From JBGTLU01 sp041743935 (GTDB taxonomy: Bacteria > Bacteroidota > Bacteroidia > Sphingobacteriales > Sphingobacteriaceae), in NCBI GenBank assembly GCA_041743935.1, contig JBGTLU010000056.1, forward strand, positions 1-15,745: 15,745 nt of DNA, written 5' to 3'. The notes beneath the pieces were generated by a model. The model worked only from the letters and a program-made list of their open reading frames with translations. It ran no database searches and was not told the origin of the DNA. A program made the translations under genes and the position numbers. Shown piece after piece: positions 1 to 8,156 of this stretch (position 1 is the stretch's first letter; each line of letters starts with the position of its first letter).

Positions 1-1644
1 TTCGGTAACTATGGTGCCTTTGCTTCTTTTGTTCCGATGGAATGTTATGCCAAACCGATGTGCTTCATCCCGCATGTATTGTATTATTTTAAGTGATTCC
101 GACTTCTTATCGAGATATAATGGGAAAGAATCGCTAGGATAATAGATTTCTTCTAAACGTTTTGCAATGCCTATGATGGGTATTTTTTTGTTTAGTTTTA
201 GTTTGGATAAACTTTCTAACGCGGCACTTAACTGACCTTTGCCGCCATCCACTACAATTAAGTTAGGTAGTGGTGCATTTTCTTCTATTAAGCGGCTGTA
301 TCTTCTGTAAACTACTTCAGCCATCGAAGCAAAATCATTGGGGCCTTCTACTGTTTTAATATTATAGTGCCTGTATTCTTTTCTCAATGGTTTTGCATCT
401 TTAAATAGTACCATGGCAGATACCGGATACTTTCCCTGAAAGTTAGAATTATCAAAGCATTCGATGTGGCGAGGCAATTCGGTTAAACGTAAATCTTTTT
501 GTAGTTGGGTTAAAATTCTATTCGTCCGTAATTCGGGGTTTAGTTTTTCGTATTGCTCCAGTTTAGATTTTTTATAATAGAGCACATTTTTTAGAGATAA
601 CTCTATTAATTTTTTTTTGTCACCTGCTTTTGGAACGGTAAATTTTATGTTTTCATCCTCCAAAATCATAGGAAACGGAACCACAATTTCTTTGGCCGTG
701 CTACCAAAACGTTGCCTAAACTCCGAAATAGCTAAACTCAGCAATTCTGCATCTGTTTCATCCAATCGTTTTTTTAGTTCGATGGTTTGCGTTTGGATGA
801 TAGTACCTTTGGCTACTCTCAAATAGTTTACAAACGCATACCGCTCATCTGAAGCTATAGAAAAAACATCCACATTATGAATAATAGTGCTAACTACGGC
901 AGATTTACTCTGATAATTTTCTAGTGATTCTATTTTAAATTTAAGCTGATGAGCCAATTCAAAATCCATTGCATCAACCGCAGATTTTAGCTGCTGGTGC
1001 AATCCTTTAAGCACACTGCCAATTTCGCCTTTCAGAATATTCTGTATGTCTTCAATGTTTTTGGCGTAATCTGCTTCCGATTGAAAATTTTGGCATGGCC
1101 CTTTGCAGTTCCCAATTTGATATTCTAAACATACTTTAAACTTATCTGCCTCGATATTTTCTTTACTTAAATGCAAACTGCACGTTCGTAGTGGATATAA
1201 ATCCTTTACCAAATCCAAGATGGTTCTCATCATGTTTAGTGAGGCATACGGACCAAAATAAGTTGAACCATCCCGAATCACATTACGGGTCATGAAAATA
1301 CGAGGAAATCGTTCTTTCTTTATGCAAATAGAAGGATAGGTTTTATCGTCTTTTAACGAAATATTATATCTGGGTTGATGTTTTTTGATGAGGTTATTTT
1401 CTAGCAACCAAGCATCTATTTCGGTATCAACAATGGTAAATTGTATGTCGCGTATTTTGCTAACCAAGATTTTGGTTTTGGCATTAGTCTGCGAATTTTC
1501 CTTATTGAAATAAGATTGTACGCGATTTTTTAAACTCTTTGCTTTGCCAACGTAAATTAACTCCCCATCCGCATTAAAAAACTGATAAACACCCGGTTTT
1601 TTAGGTAATTTTTGTAGGATTTTTTGAGGATCGAAAAGCATCAT
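1..1644 (-). CDS. uvrC: UvrABC system protein C (excinuclease subunit C), 3' end cut off by the window
   Basis: UvrC is the nuclease of UvrABC nucleotide excision repair and cuts the damaged strand on both sides of a lesion bound by UvrB. The frame is open for all 548 codons from the ATG at 1644 to the left edge. The N-terminal GIY-YIG domain shows GVY (18-20), YVG (31-33) and R41, followed by a PRYN motif. The central three-cysteine segment reads CLEYQIGNCKGPC. The RNase H-like endonuclease domain has ECFDNSNFQG (D398), VVDGGKGQL (D466) and RDEAHRF (H529). The C-terminal helix-hairpin-helix domain, about 50 residues, and the stop codon lie outside the window. A second ATG directly follows the first, so the start could be one codon later. 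The gene starts 14 bases after the PBP stop and is probably the third gene of that operon. No disruption is visible. Confidence 0.97.
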   Translation of the reverse strand, partial: MMLFDPQKILQKLPKKPGVYQFFNADGELIYVGKAKSLKNRVQSYFNKENSQTNAKTKILVSKIRDIQFTIVDTEIDAWLLENNLIKKHQPRYNISLKDDKTYPSICIKKERFPRIFMTRNVIRDGSTYFGPYASLNMMRTILDLVKDLYPLRTCSLHLSKENIEADKFKVCLEYQIGNCKGPCQNFQSEADYAKNIEDIQNILKGEIGSVLKGLHQQLKSAVDAMDFELAHQLKFKIESLENYQSKSAVVSTIIHNVDVFSIASDERYAFVNYLRVAKGTIIQTQTIELKKRLDETDAELLSLAISEFRQRFGSTAKEIVVPFPMILEDENIKFTVPKAGDKKKLIELSLKNVLYYKKSKLEQYEKLNPELRTNRILTQLQKDLRLTELPRHIECFDNSNFQGKYPVSAMVLFKDAKPLRKEYRHYNIKTVEGPNDFASMAEVVYRRYSRLIEENAPLPNLIVVDGGKGQLSAALESLSKLKLNKKIPIIGIAKRLEEIYYPSDSFPLYLDKKSESLKIIQYMRDEAHRFGITFHRNKRSKGTIVTE

Positions 1645-1658
1645 AAAATGCTAAAACA

Positions 1659-3893
1659 TTAAAATCCGAGTCGGTCATCGCGGTCGTCTCTTTTAATCCT
1701 ACTTTGATTATACATGTCGCAATTCAATTCAATGTTTACTCCTCCAATGGGTGCTTCAAATGGTCCTTTAGAGTAATTCAGTTTAGGATCTTTATAAACC
1801 TTTTGCATGTATAGCGCCCAAACCGGCAATGCCATGTTTGCTCCCTCACCTAAATTAATGGATCTAAAATGTACGCCACGATCTTCGTTCCCAGTCCAAA
1901 CTCCGGTTACAAGCTGTGGGGTAATACCCATGAACCAACCATCCGAATTATTTTGAGTTGTTCCGGTTTTTCCTGCTATTGGATTGGTAAACCCATATCG
2001 GAAACGCAATCTTTGACCAGTACCTCCTTGCAAAGTAGTGGTTCCTTCTAACATGTATAACATCACATAGGCAGTTTGTTCGCTTAATACTTCTCGTTTT
2101 CGGGGAACTTTATTGTAGAGTAGATTTCCGTTTTTATCTTCAATTCTAATTAAATAGGTTGGTTCTGTCCAAATTCCTTTGTTGGCATACACGCTGTAAG
2201 CCCCAACCATATCGTAAATCGTTACATCTGTAACGCCTAATGCAATGGACGGATAAGCTGGTATATCACCTGTGAGACCCATTCGTTTAGCTAAATCGGC
2301 AACGGATTTTGGCCCAACTTGTTTAATTAGATAAGCGGTTATAATATTTACCGAACGTGCTAATCCCTGCCTTACAGTATAAACTCCGCCGGTTTTATTA
2401 TCTGAGTTTTTGGGTGAATAATTATTAAAATCTTCGAAAACAACGGGCCGATTTTCTATCTGAAAACACGGTGAAAATCCATTATCTATCGCAACAGTAT
2501 AAACAAATGGTTTAAAAGTAGAACCTACTTGCCTTGCTCCGTCTTTTACTTGATCGTATTTAAAATGTTTGTAATTAATTCCCCCAACCCATGCTCTAAT
2601 GTATCCGGTTTGTGGTTCCATAGACATCATAGCAGAGCGTAAAAACATTTTGTAATATTTCACCGAATCCAACGGCGACATTACCGTATCGATATCCCCT
2701 TTCCATGAAAAAACAGACATTCTAATTGGTTTATCAAATTCTCTTTTGATAGAATCTTCTGATGCACCGGCATTTTTTAAGGCTAAATATCTATCCGAAC
2801 GACGCATACCTTGTCCAATAACTTCGGGTACTTTTTCCCAGGGCACACGTCCTTTCCAATGGTCAAAAAATTGTTTCTGTAAGACTGCTAAATGCTCTTT
2901 TTCTGCTTCTTCGGCATAGCGTTGCATATCGGAGTGGATGGTGGTGTAAATTCTTAAACCATCTCTATACAAATCATATGGGGTGCCATCGGGTTTATTT
3001 TTTATGGTTCCATCCCTGAGCATTTTGGTTATTTCTATACGTAAATATTCTCTAAAATAGGGAGCTAATCCTTCGTTATGGTCGGTGGGTTGATAATCTA
3101 ATTCAGTTGTTGAATTTTTTAATATTTCATAAGTTTCATCGTCAATGAATTTATTCTTATTCATTTGATATAAAACGGTATTTCTTCTAGCTGTCGATCT
3201 ATTCGGGTTGCGAATTGGGTTAAATATAGTAGTACCTTTTAGTAAACCAATTAATACTGCCGATTGATCTATGGTTAATTTATCTGGCGTGGTATTATAA
3301 TACGTTCTGGCTGCTGCTTTTATACCAAACGAATTATTTCCAAAATCAACCGTATTTAAATACATGGTAATGATTTCTTCTTTGGTATAGTTGTACTCTA
3401 ATTTTACGGCTGTTATCCATTCTTTTAGTTTCTGGATGCCGCGTTTTAATGTACTGCGCGAGCGGCCTTCCTCAGAAAATAAGTTTAATGCCAATTGTTG
3501 GGTGATGGTACTTGCGCCTTGTCTATTACCAGCTAGATTATAAAAAATAATGGTAAAAGTTCTTTTGATATCAATTCCTGAGTGTTCGTAATACCGAATA
3601 TCCTCGGTTGCAATTAGGGCATTGATAATGTTTGGAGATAACTCTTCGTATTTAGTATACGATCTATTTTGTCGGTAATAGGTTCCTAAAACTTTGCCGT
3701 CTGCAGATCTAACCTCAGTGGCTAAGCTGTTTTTCGGATTCTCTAACTCAACAAAAGAGGGTAATTTACCAAATGCTCCTAATCCAATTAGAGTTAAAAA
3801 AAGGGCAGCAAATAAGATTCCGCCAATAATAATGTACCAAAAGGTGCGGATGTATTTTTTTAAGTCTTCAGCAGTTAGTTGGGTTTTGTTCAT
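1659..3893 (-). CDS. mrcA: Bifunctional class A penicillin-binding protein (PBP1A-type glycosyltransferase/transpeptidase)
   Basis: This inner-membrane enzyme polymerises lipid II into glycan strands and cross-links the peptides on the periplasmic side. The 744-aa protein has a short cytoplasmic N-terminus, one membrane segment (about 17-40), a GT51 domain (about 60-240) with ATEDIRYYEHSG (E97) and GASTITQQLALN, and a transpeptidase domain (about 420-700) with GSTFK (nucleophile S458, K461), SVN (514-516) and KTG (642-644). The segment of about 100 residues joining the two catalytic halves is typical of Bacteroidota PBPs. One oddity: the third GT motif reads KEEIITMYLN, with T176 where most families have the second catalytic Glu (ILExYLN). 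The C-terminus is short and highly charged. The gene starts 3 bases after the PorW-like stop and ends 14 bases before uvrC. The family is certain; the symbol mrcA is by analogy (also called ponA/pbp1A). Confidence 0.96.
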   Translation of the reverse strand: MNKTQLTAEDLKKYIRTFWYIIIGGILFAALFLTLIGLGAFGKLPSFVELENPKNSLATEVRSADGKVLGTYYRQNRSYTKYEELSPNIINALIATEDIRYYEHSGIDIKRTFTIIFYNLAGNRQGASTITQQLALNLFSEEGRSRSTLKRGIQKLKEWITAVKLEYNYTKEEIITMYLNTVDFGNNSFGIKAAARTYYNTTPDKLTIDQSAVLIGLLKGTTIFNPIRNPNRSTARRNTVLYQMNKNKFIDDETYEILKNSTTELDYQPTDHNEGLAPYFREYLRIEITKMLRDGTIKNKPDGTPYDLYRDGLRIYTTIHSDMQRYAEEAEKEHLAVLQKQFFDHWKGRVPWEKVPEVIGQGMRRSDRYLALKNAGASEDSIKREFDKPIRMSVFSWKGDIDTVMSPLDSVKYYKMFLRSAMMSMEPQTGYIRAWVGGINYKHFKYDQVKDGARQVGSTFKPFVYTVAIDNGFSPCFQIENRPVVFEDFNNYSPKNSDNKTGGVYTVRQGLARSVNIITAYLIKQVGPKSVADLAKRMGLTGDIPAYPSIALGVTDVTIYDMVGAYSVYANKGIWTEPTYLIRIEDKNGNLLYNKVPRKREVLSEQTAYVMLYMLEGTTTLQGGTGQRLRFRYGFTNPIAGKTGTTQNNSDGWFMGITPQLVTGVWTGNEDRGVHFRSINLGEGANMALPVWALYMQKVYKDPKLNYSKGPFEAPIGGVNIELNCDMYNQSRIKRDDRDDRLGF

Positions 3894-3896
3894 CTT

Positions 3897-6800
3897 TTAA
3901 AAGTTGCTTCGGTAATATTCTGAGTATTGTATAATGGCATCGAAGTTCGTAAGTTTTTCAAAATTATCGGCACTAATAATAAAATGTTGATAAACAGAAG
4001 TACCAATTCGTAAGATTTCATTGCTATTTTGGTTAAATCTGGTCCAATACAAACTTGCTTCTTTTTTATTTGATATGGTAGATACATAAACCATTTGGGT
4101 GCCGTCTGGTAATGTTTTAGAATTATGTCGGTAAGGTTTTGCAGTAAACTCTCTGCGATTAAATTGGCTAATGCCTAATCTTACAGCATTTAAATTCATT
4201 TCTCTGTCCGGAACAGCAATTACCAAATAGTAGGGTACTTCATCTGCAGATTTTGCAAATGATATTACTTCTCTATTCCCTAAAATAGGTGCAACACCAG
4301 TATTTGGGATAGTGGGGTTAATTTTTGGATTGATTACATTGGTATTTCCTTTTTCATCGGGGTTGAGATTACCACTTGTGTTTCTAGGCAATGATTGGGT
4401 GTTTTTATCTCTATCTGCTTCTAAAGTTGCCAAAGCATCCATTTCTATTTTTTGATTTCTTACCGCAGTTACGAAAGGCTTAATTTCATTCTCAAAAACC
4501 ACTCTAAAATAGTTGCTGTAATTGCTCATTTCTGTGCGATTAGAAACTAGATTTAAGTTTTCTTCGGTAATAAGAAATAGCTCGTACTTAAAAGAGGGTA
4601 ACCGAATAATATCTCTCAATTCTGAGATGAATTTTTCATAATACTCTAAGGCAATAACCGGGTTTTCGAAACTTTGTACCGTAAGTAATTGTAATTCTTT
4701 AGATATAGGTGTGGTAACGATTTTATAATCTGCTTGTCGGTAATGTTTACGATTAAAACGACTTATTCCTAAGCGGGTACTGTTCAGGTTTATTTTATTG
4801 TCATAAATAGAAATTAACATTTTATACCTCGAATCTATTCTTGGGGATTTAAACCTACGAAGTTCAATTCCTAGTAAACGTTGGTATTCTTCGTTTTCTA
4901 ACCTTAGCCTTTCCATCTCGTCGAAACGTTGTGCCGTTGCTATTAACCCGCCTGTTTCATCTACGATTAATGCTACGTTTCTGGCCTGATATTCTTCTCT
5001 ATTTAAATTAATTGCGCTATTTATTGCAATGGCTCTATTGGCTATTTCGGTATTTGGGAACTCCTCCATAACGGTTTTTAAAGCCGTTTCAAAAGGAGCC
5101 AATGGTTGCAAATGACCAATTGCCATGGCTTTTAACAAAGCAAATTTTGCTTGAACTTCGGGTTCTGCATTCTCTTTGTCAAATTCAGCTGCACACAGCA
5201 AAACGTTCTCAAAGTTTCCTGCTAGATATTCTTCAAAGGCACTTTCGTATTGAAACTCAGTTGCCAAAATCAAAAAGTTTTCTTTGGGTTGAGGTTCGGG
5301 ATTGCTAATGATGTTTGCATATACACTACCCGGGAATTCGTTTAATATCTTTTGTTCGTAGAAAGCAGCGCGATCTTGGTTTTTCAATTCGTTATTAATC
5401 TTTAATAACTCATAATAAGCTTCTACTTTAAAAGGGGTATTTGGGAAACGAGTTAAAAGTTTTTCAAAATACTCAGTTGCTCGTTTGGTATCGGCAATTT
5501 CATCCCGATAAAAATAGCCTATGTTATAGATGGCTGTTTCTATTTTTTTGTTGGATGTATCTTTTAAAGCTGCAGTTAGAGGTAACCCTGCTAAAAATCT
5601 ATTTTTAATAGATTCTGTATCTATTTGTCCATCGGCAGTTACAGGATTTGGCCCTGCGTTTGGGTTTGGGTTGGTGGGGTCGTTGGTAAAAGCAATTTGT
5701 TGTTTATCTTTTCTTCTCCAATTATCTTCTGATGGTCTGCTTCCCCAACGACGTACAAATTCTGAAAATCCTAAACTTATAGAATTGTTATTATAAAAAT
5801 ACCAAGTACCATCTGTAGTGTTAGTACTAGTAATATTGGTAGTGTTAGTGTTAAAAAGTAAATCAGGGTTTGATAATGCTTGCCGTTCTCTTTGCTGCCT
5901 TTCTTGTATTTTATTTACTTCTGTATCAACTAATTTGGCAATAAACTGTTCTCTATCCAAATCAGATAAATTGGCAATACTTTGCAGGCTATCTTCCCTG
6001 CTTATTACATCTAAGTTTTCTACCAAAATACTTAATCTATCTCTAGTGTCTTTAATGCCTGCATAGGTAAAATCATCTTTGGGCATCACATTGGCTGTAG
6101 AGTCGTAATACCGTTGAGCTTTAATATAATTTTCTAGTTTATTGTAATAAATAACTGCTATTTTTTCATATGCTCTACCTTTTTGAGCCGAATTTTTACT
6201 TATTTGAGCCGATTTAGAATACGTTTCAATTGCTTTTTCGTATCTGCCTTTTTGCTCATCTATACCTGCCAGGGCAAAAAACAATTGGTCCTGAAATTCT
6301 CTATTCTTCTCCTCCTTAAGCATACTTTGTAATTCTTCTACAATTTTTTGTTCCCCTTCTGTGCCTGGATTAAAGAGTCTGGCAATACTAATTCTGGTTT
6401 GAAAAATATATTCATAAGCGGGGCTCATGGTTAAAATATTTCTGAAAGTAGTAGCTGCCAAAGCCGTTTCATTATCTCTTTCATATAATTGTGCTAAAAG
6501 ATAAGAGTATCTAATTCTATCGTCTTTAGCATGAGATTTTTGAGCAATCAATATTGGCAAAAGTTTTTTAAGATCTTCCACCCGATTTTTTTCCAAAAGA
6601 TATTGTGCAATTAATGGGTAAACTTTATCTAAATATTTTGTAGATGAATCTATTCTTGCATTCAGAAAGTCATAGGTAGTTTCTGCATCCTTGTCTTTTT
6701 TCTGTTTATGGTATGCCAACATAAGCCATGCTAAGGCTTCGTTTTGTAGCTCCGGAAAGCCATTATAAGTATTAAATACATAACTAAAACTCAATGCAGC

Positions 6801-7190
6801 ATTAAAAGGGTCTCCTTTGTATAAATAAGATTTACCCACTAATTGATAACTGTATTTAGTCCATTTGCTGTAAGGATGTCTATCAATTACGGTAGAAGCT
6901 TTCCTAATTACTTCATCCAAATTGGTAGCCAATGACCTGGCTTGATTTTGATCTGGTAAGATGATAACGGGTAAAAGCCTATCAAATCTGGCAGGTGTGC
7001 CAGTCTCAAAACTTTTAATGCTTTCATCAAATAATTGAACTCCATTGAAATAACCATTATAACGTGCCGTTACATTATGGTACACTCGTGCAACCAATCC
7101 ATTTCTATCCTGTTTTTTAACTCCACACGAATGCATGAATGGAATCGCTATTAGGCACAAAAGAAAGAGTATGAATGATTTTTTTTGCAA
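3897..7190 (-). CDS. porW: PorW/SprE-type TPR lipoprotein (type IX secretion/gliding)
   Basis: The protein is about 1097 aa from the chosen start. The N-terminus is a lipoprotein signal: two lysines, a hydrophobic stretch, then HSC with C22 as the likely lipidated residue. Next come RVYHNVTARYNGYFNG, a marker of the SprE/PorW family, TPR-like helical pairs (about 100-400 and again about 545-720), a WYFYN motif (463-467) followed by RRWGSRP and DNW, and two copies of a C-terminal domain. PorW/SprE lipoproteins are needed for type IX secretion and gliding in Porphyromonas and Flavobacterium and are thought to link the membrane motor to the outer-membrane parts; that role here is inferred from family. 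The frame stays open upstream to a TTG at 7220, but that codon lies inside a promoter-like TATATTTG, so the TTG at 7190, directly before the signal peptide, is preferred. No in-frame ATG is available. Probable first gene of a porW-mrcA-uvrC operon. Confidence 0.88.
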   Translation of the reverse strand: MQKKSFILFLLCLIAIPFMHSCGVKKQDRNGLVARVYHNVTARYNGYFNGVQLFDESIKSFETGTPARFDRLLPVIILPDQNQARSLATNLDEVIRKASTVIDRHPYSKWTKYSYQLVGKSYLYKGDPFNAALSFSYVFNTYNGFPELQNEALAWLMLAYHKQKKDKDAETTYDFLNARIDSSTKYLDKVYPLIAQYLLEKNRVEDLKKLLPILIAQKSHAKDDRIRYSYLLAQLYERDNETALAATTFRNILTMSPAYEYIFQTRISIARLFNPGTEGEQKIVEELQSMLKEEKNREFQDQLFFALAGIDEQKGRYEKAIETYSKSAQISKNSAQKGRAYEKIAVIYYNKLENYIKAQRYYDSTANVMPKDDFTYAGIKDTRDRLSILVENLDVISREDSLQSIANLSDLDREQFIAKLVDTEVNKIQERQQRERQALSNPDLLFNTNTTNITSTNTTDGTWYFYNNNSISLGFSEFVRRWGSRPSEDNWRRKDKQQIAFTNDPTNPNPNAGPNPVTADGQIDTESIKNRFLAGLPLTAALKDTSNKKIETAIYNIGYFYRDEIADTKRATEYFEKLLTRFPNTPFKVEAYYELLKINNELKNQDRAAFYEQKILNEFPGSVYANIISNPEPQPKENFLILATEFQYESAFEEYLAGNFENVLLCAAEFDKENAEPEVQAKFALLKAMAIGHLQPLAPFETALKTVMEEFPNTEIANRAIAINSAINLNREEYQARNVALIVDETGGLIATAQRFDEMERLRLENEEYQRLLGIELRRFKSPRIDSRYKMLISIYDNKINLNSTRLGISRFNRKHYRQADYKIVTTPISKELQLLTVQSFENPVIALEYYEKFISELRDIIRLPSFKYELFLITEENLNLVSNRTEMSNYSNYFRVVFENEIKPFVTAVRNQKIEMDALATLEADRDKNTQSLPRNTSGNLNPDEKGNTNVINPKINPTIPNTGVAPILGNREVISFAKSADEVPYYLVIAVPDREMNLNAVRLGISQFNRREFTAKPYRHNSKTLPDGTQMVYVSTISNKKEASLYWTRFNQNSNEILRIGTSVYQHFIISADNFEKLTNFDAIIQYSEYYRSNF
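3900..4826 (-). other. Tandemly duplicated C-terminal domain within the PorW-like protein
   Basis: Two related segments of about 110 residues are encoded at 4826-4491 and 4238-3900. The first contains LNSTRLGISRFNRKHYRQ, the second LNAVRLGISQFNRREFTA. Each continues with a beta strand (LLTVQSF or MVYVSTI), an amphipathic helix containing a YYEKF or YWTRF element, another strand (YELFLITEEN or YQHFIISADN) and an aromatic end (YSNYFR or YSEYYR). They are separated by a linker rich in Asn, Pro and Thr. The strand-helix-strand order resembles a ferredoxin-like or SPOR-like fold, but that is inference only. Confidence 0.75.
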
Positions 7191-7217
7191 AGTATCTTTT
7201 AGATTAGTGTGAAATAG

Positions 7218-7225
7218 CAAATATA
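7218..7225 (-). promoter_or_regulatory. Predicted Bacteroidota -7 element for porW-mrcA-uvrC
   Basis: Read on the minus strand these bases are TATATTTG, an exact match to the TAnnTTTG -7 consensus of Bacteroidota primary sigma factors. Transcription would begin near 7212, about 20 bases before the TTG at 7190. No convincing -33 TTG element is seen at the usual distance. Confidence 0.5.
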
Positions 7226-7262
7226 ATAACTGTGTTGAGCATAAAATATTTTATAATACTAT

Positions 7263-7270
7263 TAACTTTG
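7263..7270 (+). promoter_or_regulatory. Predicted Bacteroidota -7 element for the M23/bactofilin/atp operon
   Basis: TAACTTTG matches TAnnTTTG exactly. A TTG at 7235-7237 could be the -33 element, but its spacing of 25 bases is slightly wider than the usual 17-23. The predicted transcription start is about 5 bases before the ATG at 7281, so the mRNA would be nearly leaderless. The element is back to back with the minus-strand one about 40 bases away. Confidence 0.5.
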
Positions 7271-7280
7271 CAGGCAAAAT

Positions 7281-8150
7281 ATGGCAAATAAAAGGAAAAT
7301 AATTGATAGGCTTAAGGCCAAGTATAAACTGGTAATTTTAAACGACGAAACTTTTGAAGAAAAAGCTTCCCTTACTTTAAATCCATTAAGCGTATTTGTA
7401 GTTGTAAGTTCATTATCTATCATATTAATTTCACTTACTACCTTTTTGTTGGTTTTCACTCCATTAAAAGAGTATGTACCTGGGTTTAATGACATTTCGC
7501 TCCGTAGGGATGTTACCATTGCTTTTGCCAAAACAGATTCTTTGGAAAGAGAAATAAATGCAAGAGATATCTACTTAGATAATATTCGTAGAATAATTTC
7601 TGGCGAAGTTGGCCCAGAGGTATTTACCCAAACCGCCAATGGGGGGTTAAAGATAGATAGTGTAAAATTAAACAGAGAACCTACAAAAACAGAACTGGAG
7701 TTACGCCAGTATGTAGAAGACGAAACCAAATTTTCGGTAGATTTAGACAAGAACTCTCGTGCAAAGGGATCGATAATGGAATTTACATTCTTCCCTCCAA
7801 TTAAAGGAAGTATTTCTCAACCGTACAGTACAAAAGATAGGCATTTGGCTGTAGATGTAACAGCAAAAAAAAATGAGCCAATTAAGGCTACACTAGATGG
7901 AACCGTATTTTTTGCAGGCTTTACTACGGATGAAGGTAACGTAATCGGAATACAACATGCAAATAACATTGTTTCATTTTACAAGCATTGTTCAGTGATT
8001 ATAAAAAAAGTTGGTAGTTTTGTCAAGGCTGGCGAAATAATCGGCGTGGTAGGTAATAGCGGAGAACTAACAACCGGTCCGCATTTACACTTCGAATTAT
8101 GGTACAACGGAAGCCCAATTAACCCAAGCGAACACATTAAATTTAATTAA
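7281..8150 (+). CDS. Membrane-anchored M23 (LytM-type) peptidoglycan endopeptidase
   Basis: The product is 289 aa. A short cytoplasmic N-terminus with YKLVILNDETFEEK, typical of Bacteroidota M23 proteins, precedes a single membrane segment (about 37-60). A periplasmic linker, probably partly coiled coil (about 75-160), leads to a C-terminal LytM domain. All zinc and catalytic residues are visible: HxxxD (H188, D192), H236, and HLH (H268, H270) within TGPHLHFELW. It is therefore predicted to be an active zinc endopeptidase that cuts peptide cross-links in peptidoglycan, the target bond being unknown. The ATG at 7281 keeps the conserved N-terminus. It is the first gene of the series, 6 bases ahead of bactofilin. 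M23-bactofilin pairs are known to set cell shape (for example Csd1 and CcmA in Helicobacter), so the two products probably work together. Confidence 0.93.
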   Translation: MANKRKIIDRLKAKYKLVILNDETFEEKASLTLNPLSVFVVVSSLSIILISLTTFLLVFTPLKEYVPGFNDISLRRDVTIAFAKTDSLEREINARDIYLDNIRRIISGEVGPEVFTQTANGGLKIDSVKLNREPTKTELELRQYVEDETKFSVDLDKNSRAKGSIMEFTFFPPIKGSISQPYSTKDRHLAVDVTAKKNEPIKATLDGTVFFAGFTTDEGNVIGIQHANNIVSFYKHCSVIIKKVGSFVKAGEIIGVVGNSGELTTGPHLHFELWYNGSPINPSEHIKFN

Positions 8151-8156
8151 CCTAGA

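Noticed and set aside
617..826. A 69-codon plus-strand frame opposite uvrC
   Set aside because: It is antisense to the conserved uvrC frame, has no family features, and no promoter or spacing supports it. The same applies to the other short frames opposite mrcA, porW, atpB, atpE, atpH, atpG and kbl.
5818..5860. Possible microsatellite seen as repeated gtta/gtag/gtgt triplets
   Set aside because: It encodes an Asn/Thr-rich linker within the PorW-like protein (NTNTTNITSTNTTDG), so it is ordinary low-complexity coding sequence.
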